Origin: Dehalococcoidia bacterium
GTDB taxonomy: Bacteria; Chloroflexota; Dehalococcoidia; Lucifugimonadales; UBA826
NCBI GenBank assembly: GCA_029936675.1
Contig: JAPYSB010000012.1
Location: 1-58,442 of the forward strand
Length of the DNA: 58,442 nucleotides
Direction: 5' to 3'
The position numbers and the translations under genes are program-made. Under the pieces are notes generated by a model that saw only the letters and a list, made by a program, of their open reading frames with translations, made no database searches and was not told the origin of the DNA. This document shows positions 33,879-41,523 of this stretch, one piece after another. Each line of letters starts with the position of its first letter. Position 1 is the first letter of the stretch.

Positions 33879-35081
33879 TTGAAAACCCAAGCTTTAAAAA
33901 ATGTGCGAGTTCTCGATTTGACCCACTATATATCTGGGCCATACTGCACAAAACTTTTAGGTGATTTCGGAGCTGATATTATAAAAATTGAAAATCCATT
34001 GATCGGTGACCCTTGCAGGAAAATGCCCCCTTTTGATGAAGCCTCACCGGGTAGAGATGACAGTCTTTTATTTCAATACCTCAACACCAATAAAAAAAGC
34101 GTTGAACTTAACTTAAAATCGGATTTCGGACATCTTGCCGTTGAAAAATTAGTGAAGGAGTCGGACATCTTAGTAGAGAGTTTTCGGCCCGGAACCCTAG
34201 CATCCTACGGGTTTACGGAAAGCAAACTGCATACCCTGAACCCAAATTTAGTTGTTGTTTCTATCAGTAATTTTGGACAAACCGGGCCATACAAAGACTT
34301 TGAGGCCACTGACCTAATTTTTTATGCCCTGGGAGGACTGATGTTCATTTTTGGATCAACTAACAAACCCCCTCTCAAACACGCCTTCCATCAAGCGCAA
34401 TTCAAGGCAGGGACTAATGCAGCCTCCGCGGCCTTAATGGCTTACTATGAAATGATAAATTCAGGTGATGGACAGAAAGTAGACATATCTATTCAAGAGA
34501 GCATGGCCGCATCTGTGCGTGACACAACCACAAGTTACGCTGCCTCTGGCATAATTCGTACGAGGCAACCATTAATGAATGGAGAACTTCCCCGAGCGCC
34601 TATACAAGTCAAAGACGGATATATCGTTCCAATCACTTTCGGGTCTACCGACTGGAATAAAACCGCCAACCTCCTTGAAGATGAAGGTTTGTCCGATGCT
34701 AAATTTCAAACTCCTGATGGACGAAAACAACATGCCGAGGAATTTGAGAACTTGGTGAGGGCTGCATTCATTCGTAGAGGTAAACATGAATTATTTTACG
34801 GAGCCCACTCTCACCGTGAATTAATTTACGGATTAGTACAAGACGCAGCAGACCTACTTGAAAACCCCCAATATGAACATGATAAATATTTTCAGGATAT
34901 TGGTAATTCAAATTCAGGTAACCCAAAATTTCCAGGAAGACCTTTTAAATTATCTAAAACTCCCTGGGATATACAAAAAACTGCACCTACATTGGGGCAA
35001 CATACTGAGGAAATACTAATAGAAAGATTAAAATTATCTACCAATAAATTTCAGGATACTAGGCGGCCAAATGAAAAATAA
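33879..35081 (+). CDS. CaiB/BaiF CoA-transferase, catalytic-type subunit
   Basis: A 400-residue family III CoA-transferase. NVRVLDLTHYISGPYCTK and GADIIKIENP mark the N terminus; the catalytic Asp is D145 in FEATDLIFYALGGL. It starts at TTG with TTAGG about 8 bases upstream. Its last codons overlap the start of the next CoA-transferase gene by 11 bases, so the two are translationally coupled and probably form one heteromeric enzyme. The substrate is unknown. Confidence 0.88.
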   Translation: MKTQALKNVRVLDLTHYISGPYCTKLLGDFGADIIKIENPLIGDPCRKMPPFDEASPGRDDSLLFQYLNTNKKSVELNLKSDFGHLAVEKLVKESDILVESFRPGTLASYGFTESKLHTLNPNLVVVSISNFGQTGPYKDFEATDLIFYALGGLMFIFGSTNKPPLKHAFHQAQFKAGTNAASAALMAYYEMINSGDGQKVDISIQESMAASVRDTTTSYAASGIIRTRQPLMNGELPRAPIQVKDGYIVPITFGSTDWNKTANLLEDEGLSDAKFQTPDGRKQHAEEFENLVRAAFIRRGKHELFYGAHSHRELIYGLVQDAADLLENPQYEHDKYFQDIGNSNSGNPKFPGRPFKLSKTPWDIQKTAPTLGQHTEEILIERLKLSTNKFQDTRRPNEK

Positions 35082-36420
35082 CGGGATTCTCAACGGTGTC
35101 CGGATAGTAGAACTGGGCCAACTGATAGCCGTGCCGTACGCCACAAAACTCCTATCGGACATGGGTGCAGAAATTATCAGACTGGAATCGGCTAATCGAC
35201 CGGATGCCTACAGGCTTTCTGATTTTTATGATGAAAGGCGGGATGGAAAATATTGGAATCGGGCCATTAATTTCAATGAGCAAAACAGAAATAAACTAAG
35301 CCTTGGACTAGAATTAGACCATAAAAATGGTCTCCAATATTTGTATGATTTGATTAGCATAAGCGATGTGTTTGCATGCAATTTCACCCCTAGAGTCATG
35401 AAAAAGTTCGGCCTAGAGTACGAGCATCTCCAAAAAATACGGCCAGATATAATTGTCGTTTCATCGACGGGCTATGGCCACACAGGACCATGGTCGAGTT
35501 TTGGAGCCATAGGGTTTGGTACTGAGGCCGCTTCAGGGCTTGCGGCTGCAACCGGCTATGAAAACGGCCCCCCGGCTCAACCAGAAATACCCTATCCGGA
35601 TTACACTGCCGCCGAGCACACAGTCTTTGCTGTGATGGCAGCGCTTATACATAGGCTAAAAGAAGGTGAAGGTCAGTTTATTGAGGTCTCGCAAGCAGAA
35701 TGCGTTACATCAACTACTCCGGAAACTATACTCGAATACACAGCCAACAAAAGAATAGTTAAGCGAACAGGAAACTCGCATCCCAACATATCTCCGCATG
35801 GTTGTTACCCTTGCAGAGGTCAAGATAAATGGATAACCATCACTGCTAATTCTCAGGATCAATGGAAGTCACTATCAAATTTGTTGTTTCCAGAAACAGG
35901 CAGTGACAATCGATTTCAATCTAATGAGTCTCGCATACGCTACCGAACAGAATTAGACAAATTAATATCTTCGAAAACCCTGTTGTGGGACAATGTTGAA
36001 TTAATGACTACTTTGCAAAAAGACAGGGTACCCGCAGGAGCGGTGCTGAATGGTAAAGAACTGCTTTTTAATGAACATTTGAACCACAGAGATTTTTTTG
36101 AAATTGTCTCTCATCATCCAAACAGCGAAGTTCCTACACTCCCATATCCCGGTAAACCATGGAAAATGTCAAAGGGTTCAGATCTCAAAATGAAAGGGGC
36201 GCCTTTATTTGGGCAGCATAACGAGTCCATATTGAAGACTTACCTGGGATTGAACGATGACTCCTACGATACACTCGTTAATGAAGAAGCAGTAGTTGAC
36301 GATATTAAATTAGACGCTAGGGAAATTCTTGTATCAAGAGAGGCAAGAGAAAAGGAAGGGTCTATATATTCTTACGATCCCAACTTCAAATCAACCATAA
36401 AATCCTATTTCAACATTTAG
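35071..36420 (+). CDS. CaiB/BaiF CoA-transferase-like subunit lacking the catalytic Asp
   Basis: A 449-residue family III CoA-transferase homologue. GVRIVELGQLIAVPYATK and MGAEIIRLES match the family, and FGQHNESI its C terminus. At the place of the catalytic Asp it reads GFGTEAASGL, with G148 instead of D. It has a C-terminal extension of ~55 residues rich in Glu and Lys. The loss of the Asp and the 11-base overlap with the intact partner suggest a structural or substrate-binding subunit, or a different chemistry. Confidence 0.82.
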   Translation: MKNNGILNGVRIVELGQLIAVPYATKLLSDMGAEIIRLESANRPDAYRLSDFYDERRDGKYWNRAINFNEQNRNKLSLGLELDHKNGLQYLYDLISISDVFACNFTPRVMKKFGLEYEHLQKIRPDIIVVSSTGYGHTGPWSSFGAIGFGTEAASGLAAATGYENGPPAQPEIPYPDYTAAEHTVFAVMAALIHRLKEGEGQFIEVSQAECVTSTTPETILEYTANKRIVKRTGNSHPNISPHGCYPCRGQDKWITITANSQDQWKSLSNLLFPETGSDNRFQSNESRIRYRTELDKLISSKTLLWDNVELMTTLQKDRVPAGAVLNGKELLFNEHLNHRDFFEIVSHHPNSEVPTLPYPGKPWKMSKGSDLKMKGAPLFGQHNESILKTYLGLNDDSYDTLVNEEAVVDDIKLDAREILVSREAREKEGSIYSYDPNFKSTIKSYFNI

Positions 36421-36451
36421 GATTGCAGTTATTAAGGCTAGAAGCTAAGTA

Positions 36452-37117
36452 ATGAAATTTCAAATAGCAATAGACGGTCCTGTTGCCTCCGGAAAAACCG
36501 CCGTAGGAAGAGGTGTAGCTAAGGCGTTAAAATGGAATTTCCTAGACACAGGGGTAATGTACAGGGCTGCAACTAGATCTATCTTGGATTCCGGCATATC
36601 ATTTGAGGAGGATTCAAGCATCATCGAAACTGTCAAAATAACGTCCATTGAGGTTGAATCCTCTCGGGGTTCTGAAAAAATATTGATAAACGGAATAGAT
36701 AAAACTTCCACACTTAAAACCCCGGAGATCGATCGGGCAGTATCGATCATTTCAAAAATACCTGAGGTAAGAAAAGAACTGGTAAGGCAACAAAGAAATA
36801 TTGCCAGCCAAGGACCAATCGTGATGGTAGGAAGGGACATAGGAAGCGTAGTATTACCGGAAGCAACATTAAGAATATACCTAGATGCCAGCGTTGCCAT
36901 TAGAGCCAAGCGACGCTACGAAGAACAAATTGCTTCCGAGGACAAATTGTCATTGAACGAAGTCAGGGTTGATTTGGAAAGACGAGACTTAATAGACACT
37001 CAAAGGGAAGATTCTCCTTTGAGCAAGGATGATTTCTATACCATCATTGACACCACCTCGATGAATCTGGAAGGCGTGATAGATGAAATAACATCTAATT
37101 ACAGATCTCAATTCTAA
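36452..37117 (+). CDS. cmk: Cytidylate kinase
   Basis: A 221-residue (d)CMP kinase. The P-loop is GPVASGKTA (8-16), followed by LDTGVMYRA (31-39), the diagnostic substrate segment, GRDIGSVVLP, and the RR(Y/D) lid RAKRRYEEQ. It makes (d)CDP for nucleic acid and lipid synthesis. Its stop overlaps the ATG of plsC (TAATG), the first coupling of the cmk-plsC-glmS-selenoprotein run. Confidence 0.95.
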   Translation: MKFQIAIDGPVASGKTAVGRGVAKALKWNFLDTGVMYRAATRSILDSGISFEEDSSIIETVKITSIEVESSRGSEKILINGIDKTSTLKTPEIDRAVSIISKIPEVRKELVRQQRNIASQGPIVMVGRDIGSVVLPEATLRIYLDASVAIRAKRRYEEQIASEDKLSLNEVRVDLERRDLIDTQREDSPLSKDDFYTIIDTTSMNLEGVIDEITSNYRSQF

Positions 37118-37764
37118 TGCTCTACCCAATTTGTAATTTTCTGCAGAAGATCACCTTAAAGTGGTTTGCCAATTTTGAAGTGTCTGGCAAAGAAAATGTC
37201 CCACCTGTAGGGCCTTTAATCGTAGTTTCTAATCACTTGAGCAACATAGACCCATCAATTTTGGCGGTTTCTGTATCAAGAAGACTGCAATTTCTTGCAA
37301 AAAGTACTTTGTTTACAGGACCTTTCATTAACAGTCTGCTGCGTTGGTATGGTGCATATCCGGTAAACAGAGACAAAATTGATATAACGTCATTCAAATG
37401 GACTCTAAATCAGTTGCGCCATGATGGAGTCATTTCAATCTTCCCAGAGGGAACGAGAAGTAAAGGGGCCATGATTAAAGCCAAACCTGGGGTGGCGAGG
37501 TTAGTCCAAATGTCTGATGCAACTATATTACCAGTGGCAATAACTGGAACTGAACACATAGGGAACGTAATGAGGGTAGTAAACCCAACAGGGAATATTA
37601 AAGTGAATATTGGAAGTCCGTTTTCACTTCCTAAAATAGATGGGACAATTGACAGTGCTATCTTAAAATCGATGACTGACATGATAATGGAAAGGATTTC
37701 TATACTCCTGCCAGAAAAATATAGAGGTGTGTATTACATCGAAAAAAAAGAGAGGCCTAGATAA
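37117..37764 (+). CDS. plsC: 1-acyl-sn-glycerol-3-phosphate acyltransferase
   Basis: A 215-residue membrane-associated acyltransferase of phospholipid synthesis. The catalytic NHLSNID gives H40-x4-D45, and FPEGTRS (109-115) binds the glycerol-phosphate. One amphipathic N-terminal segment may anchor it. The cmk-plsC pairing is widespread in Firmicutes and Chloroflexota. It starts inside the cmk stop, and glmS follows after three bases. Confidence 0.93.
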   Translation: MLYPICNFLQKITLKWFANFEVSGKENVPPVGPLIVVSNHLSNIDPSILAVSVSRRLQFLAKSTLFTGPFINSLLRWYGAYPVNRDKIDITSFKWTLNQLRHDGVISIFPEGTRSKGAMIKAKPGVARLVQMSDATILPVAITGTEHIGNVMRVVNPTGNIKVNIGSPFSLPKIDGTIDSAILKSMTDMIMERISILLPEKYRGVYYIEKKERPR

Positions 37765-37767
37765 CTA

Positions 37768-39612
37768 ATGTGCGGAATTATCGGCTACACTGGGCATTCA
37801 CAGGCATTACCCATCCTAATAGATGGGCTATCAAAACTTGAATATCGGGGCTACGACAGCGCTGGGGTATCAGTCTTTAATGAAAACCAAACCCACACGA
37901 CCTATAGATCTGCAGGTAAACTTAGCGAACTTCAAAAGCTAACCGAAACTTCAAAGGCCGACGGGATGTCAGGTATTGGCCATACCCGATGGGCAACCCA
38001 TGGTGAAGCTAATACCGTAAACGCACACCCTCATAGCGACACTTATGGAAACCTATCTGTTGTTCATAATGGGATTGTAGAAAATTACCTGGAATTAAAA
38101 AAAGAGTTGGTCAAAAAAGGGCATATTTTCAATTCTGATACAGATTCGGAAACTATTCCTCATTTGATAGAGCACTATATGAATGACGGTGCCACTTTTG
38201 AAGAAGCAATCGGGATGAGTGTAGGCAGAATCAGAGGAGCGAATGCCGTAGTTGTAATGTGCAACGATCAACCTGAAAAGATAGTAGCGTTTAAAACTGG
38301 CAACGCAGGGGGTCTTATCATTGGATATGGGAAGGATGAAATGTTAGTCGCTAGTGATATCCCGGCGATCCTTAATCATACAAATACTATTTCGCACATG
38401 CGACCAGGGGAACTTGCGATATTGGAACCTAACTCCATCAAATTCAGGGACAACAATGGAAATTCCATCGAAAAAGAAAAGACTGTCGTTGCAAATAACC
38501 CTATCTCTATGGCCAAGGGTGATTACAGGCATTTCATGCTGAAAGAGATATGCGAACAACCTGACGCCATAATCGCCTCATTAATGGGTCGACTGTCTTC
38601 TAATAAAGGCTTATTTAACCTTGCTGATTTTAACCTTAGTGTAGAAGAAATCAAAAAAATTTCAAAAATAACTCTTACAGGAATGGGGACGAGCTTGCAT
38701 GCTGCCATGCTTGCCCGTCTCTGGATGGAACGAATCGCAGGAATACCGGCAGAATGGGATAACTCGTCAGAATTCCGTTATCGAGAACCGCTTCTTGAAA
38801 AAGATTCCCTCTTTATATCCATAAGTCAATCTGGGGAGACAGCTGACACTCTCGCGGCGATGGAAGAGGTTCGAAGAAAAAATATCACCCAAATAACTCT
38901 TTGTAACTACTCAAATACACAAGCTTCCCACATAGCAGATCAAACGCTTCAAATTAGGGCTGGATTAGAAGTCGCGGTTGCGGGAACTAAAACATTTACA
39001 TGCTCCTTGGTAACTCTTTATACACTTGCAATATATTTTGGAGTTCAAAGAAAGCACATCTCCCCTAATCAGGCCGCCAGTCTTACAGAGGAACTTTCCC
39101 GGCTACCAGAAATGATAGGAAGCGTTTTGGTTGATCAAAAACAATACGAGGAACTGGCAAGTAAATATCATACTAGCTCAGATTTTTTGTTTCTTGGGAG
39201 AGGGTACAACTATCCCGTTGCCCTAGAAGGTGCTCTTAAATTAAAGGAAGTCAGCTACATACATGCTGAAGGCTATCCTGCAGGAGAGATGAAACATGGG
39301 CCGATATCACTTATAGACGACAACATGCCGGTAGTCGCATTAATCCCAAAAGACTCTTTATATGAAAAAATGTTGAACACGGTGAATGAGGCAAAAAGTA
39401 GAGGGGCCATAGTCATTGCAATCGCCTCAGAATCAGACATGGAAATCAGCGCTAAAGTAGACCACGTCATAAGAATTCCTGACGTCTCTGATTCACTCTC
39501 CCCTATCGTTGCCACAGTGCCGCTGCAATTGATTGCTTATTATTTTGCTGTAAGAAGAGGATGTGATGTGGACCAGCCGAGGAACTTGGCTAAGTCAGTG
39601 ACTGTGGAGTAG
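37768..39612 (+). CDS. glmS: Glutamine-fructose-6-phosphate aminotransferase
   Basis: A 614-residue amidotransferase making glucosamine-6-phosphate for cell-envelope sugars. Cys2 (MCGIIGYTG) is the glutaminase nucleophile; HTRWATHGEANTVNAHPH and two SIS domains (SGETADTLA, GRGYNYPVALEGALK) follow, ending DQPRNLAKSVTVE. Length is usual. It lies directly behind plsC, so I see no room for a glmS ribozyme. The selenoprotein gene starts four bases after its stop. Confidence 0.97.
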   Translation: MCGIIGYTGHSQALPILIDGLSKLEYRGYDSAGVSVFNENQTHTTYRSAGKLSELQKLTETSKADGMSGIGHTRWATHGEANTVNAHPHSDTYGNLSVVHNGIVENYLELKKELVKKGHIFNSDTDSETIPHLIEHYMNDGATFEEAIGMSVGRIRGANAVVVMCNDQPEKIVAFKTGNAGGLIIGYGKDEMLVASDIPAILNHTNTISHMRPGELAILEPNSIKFRDNNGNSIEKEKTVVANNPISMAKGDYRHFMLKEICEQPDAIIASLMGRLSSNKGLFNLADFNLSVEEIKKISKITLTGMGTSLHAAMLARLWMERIAGIPAEWDNSSEFRYREPLLEKDSLFISISQSGETADTLAAMEEVRRKNITQITLCNYSNTQASHIADQTLQIRAGLEVAVAGTKTFTCSLVTLYTLAIYFGVQRKHISPNQAASLTEELSRLPEMIGSVLVDQKQYEELASKYHTSSDFLFLGRGYNYPVALEGALKLKEVSYIHAEGYPAGEMKHGPISLIDDNMPVVALIPKDSLYEKMLNTVNEAKSRGAIVIAIASESDMEISAKVDHVIRIPDVSDSLSPIVATVPLQLIAYYFAVRRGCDVDQPRNLAKSVTVE

Positions 39613-39616
39613 GTGG

Positions 39617-40144
39617 TTGAATAAATCGTTTTTTTTACCATTATTATTTGTAATCATTGCGCTAGCATGTACCACTGAAGAAAATATCGTGGTACCAAAG
39701 CAATTAAACAGTGTGATAGAAAAGCCTTCTATTGAAAAATTGCCGTATTTTGAACTAACCACCACTGATGGAAAAATAACTTCAGATCAGTTTTTAGTCG
39801 ATAGTAAACCTGAATTCCTGCTTTTTATATCTCCTAATTGAGGAACGTGTATTTCCGAGTTACGGAAATTGGCTAAAACTGACCAAGAACTTTCATCATT
39901 GGCAAATATTTACATTATAGGAATGAATCCCGGTTATACATTTGAGGACCTAAAAGGCATGGCAGCCGGAAACCCAAACTGGATTTATGCCCTGCCAGCT
40001 GATGCTAGCACATTAAATTCAATAAAAGGCTTGAGCCGATCCACAAAAATTCTAGTGGGTGAAGAAAATGTGATTCTCAAAAGGTACAAACTTGGTGATT
40101 GGAAACTTTCTGAATGGATTGAAATATTTCAGAAGGTAGGCTAG
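39617..40144 (+). CDS. Thioredoxin-fold lipoprotein, selenocysteine-containing (U-G-T-C)
   Basis: One frame of 175 codons is interrupted only by TGA at 39839-39841, in LLFISPN-U-GTCISEL. The TGA falls where thioredoxin-fold proteins (TlpA/ResA/AhpC type) carry the first Cys of C-x2-C, giving U75-G-T-C78. A 7-bp hairpin with loop AGTTA starts nine bases after the TGA and fits a bacterial SECIS. The N terminus is a lipoprotein signal (LLFVIIALAC), with C18 for lipidation, so it would act outside the membrane as a thiol/selenol redox protein. The start is TTG with GGAG 7 bases upstream, coupled to glmS. The alternative is a Cys-to-stop pseudogene; the hairpin and the second case in this window argue against it. 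Confidence 0.8.
39851..39869 (+). promoter_or_regulatory. Candidate bacterial SECIS element 1
   Basis: ATTTCCG-AGTTA-CGGAAAT: seven perfect pairs with a five-base loop having G in the second place. Sixteen bases separate the UGA from the loop, at the lower end of the range described for bacterial SECIS elements (about 16-37). The loop equals that of the element at 56132-56148. Confidence 0.7.
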
Positions 40145-40170
40145 GCAATAACAGCCTAAAGTAGCTTACC
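40135..40170 (+). terminator. Nested hairpin between convergent genes
   Basis: GGTA-G-GCTAGGC pairs with GCCT, TAGC and TACC further on (40153-40170), with small bulges. It covers the stop of the selenoprotein gene and lies 10 bases before the end of the minus-strand gene at 40180. There is no T run. Confidence 0.35.
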
Positions 40171-40179
40171 CATTCGATT

Positions 40180-40614
40180 TTAAATCAATTTATCGAGATA
40201 TTTGGTGAAGCGAGGGACCATTACAAACCTTCCCATACTCTGATACCAGTCAATCACACCAGGACCGGTACCTAGCATTATATTTGCGTACATCGTTACT
40301 TGATCGCTGTTATTGTCATAATCCCATAACTCTTGGATTCTTAAGAAATACGATACCATGAAAACATTGAACCGATGTCTTTCTTCTTTACTTAAGGCTA
40401 CATCACCTTCAATCGCTCTTAAATATATGTGTGTGAACCCAGGGTCCGTGATAATGAAGCCAATCCACTGGACTATACCGCTGGTCAATTCGGTCCGGGT
40501 GGCAACTAAAGAATCTTTATGCTGCAACCTTAGCTGTGATGCAAGGAAAACAGCAACGGCTAAGGTAGCTATCCCTGTCGCTATCTGAGCTACGATAGTT
40601 ATATAGTCAAGCAT
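40180..40614 (-). CDS. Membrane-anchored protein of unknown function
   Basis: A 144-residue protein with one N-terminal hydrophobic helix (about 5-26, IVAQIATGIATLAVAVFLAS) and a soluble, mostly helical remainder with many aromatic residues (FVMVPRFTKYLDKLI at the end). I do not recognise a family with certainty. Similar one-helix proteins of ~150-200 residues are frequent in marine genomes. It is a single gene convergent with the selenoprotein. Confidence 0.65.
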   Translation of the reverse strand: MLDYITIVAQIATGIATLAVAVFLASQLRLQHKDSLVATRTELTSGIVQWIGFIITDPGFTHIYLRAIEGDVALSKEERHRFNVFMVSYFLRIQELWDYDNNSDQVTMYANIMLGTGPGVIDWYQSMGRFVMVPRFTKYLDKLI

Positions 40615-40796
40615 TCTGGATGTACCTCCATTAACAGGTCAGTAATACGGCATAAATTACGTCTTTCCGGTGAGAATAGTGCAGGGGCCATCTCCGATTA
40701 AAATGTTAGACCTGATTTAAATTATTCTAAGGATATAGAGCGCCAGCCACCTTAGACTAGAAAGATAGTTACACAATACGGTAATATCAGCTCATT

Positions 40797-41462
40797 ATGG
40801 AGAAAAAATTCAATTCCGAAAACCTTTATGAAGAGCTCCGGCAATCGCAAATGGATATACAACACCTAAGTGACAGTATCCAGGCTTTACGAGAAGAATT
40901 GGAATTTCAAAATTATGAGGAAGGCAAAAATATTCAATCTGCCCGGATGGAAGGGGTTGACGAGGTGACCCAGCTGAAAGGAACCATCACTAGGTTAAGA
41001 GAAGAACTTCAGGATTTGCAGTTCAAAAACAACCAGTTAGTTGAAAGACTACACAGCGACTACGCAGAGGAAATGCAACAACTCAGGGATACAGCTAGCG
41101 CCCTTCGTGCTGAATTGGAAGAGCTAAAATTCCAGAAGGACCAAGACGTTCAGAAAGCTATCTCTGATTCTGCTGTAGAAAGTGACCAGTTGAGGGCTAC
41201 TGTTGGTGCGCTAAGACAAGAGCTTGAAGATCTCCGATTCAACAAGGATAACGAGGTCCAAAAAGCCATAACTGGTGGAGCAGATGAAATTACGCAGTTA
41301 AAAGAAACGTCAGCGTCTTTGAGAGATAACATTGAAACTGTAAAGAGCGAGTATGACCAAAAACTACATGACTTAGAAAGGGAAGCCCTCGATGAAAAAA
41401 ACCATCTCACCCAAACAATAATGATTTTGAGAAATTCATTGGAAGGGGACTCCAACAATTGA
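40797..41462 (+). CDS. Repetitive coiled-coil protein
   Basis: A 221-residue protein that is almost wholly coiled coil. It is built from about five repeats of ~36-39 residues around TxxxLRxELxDLxF, for example ITRLREELQDLQFK, ASALRAELEELKFQ and VGALRQELEDLRFN, each followed by a stretch ending in QLK or QLR. There is no signal peptide. It precedes the adenylate cyclase gene by 61 bases on the same strand, so it may be a scaffold or partner of that sensor. Function otherwise unknown. Confidence 0.75.
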   Translation: MEKKFNSENLYEELRQSQMDIQHLSDSIQALREELEFQNYEEGKNIQSARMEGVDEVTQLKGTITRLREELQDLQFKNNQLVERLHSDYAEEMQQLRDTASALRAELEELKFQKDQDVQKAISDSAVESDQLRATVGALRQELEDLRFNKDNEVQKAITGGADEITQLKETSASLRDNIETVKSEYDQKLHDLEREALDEKNHLTQTIMILRNSLEGDSNN

Positions 41463-41523
41463 TACACATCGTTATTAGCTCTTCGTTTACCTATCATCCA
41501 TCAAAGAAAGTACAGGTCGAAGT

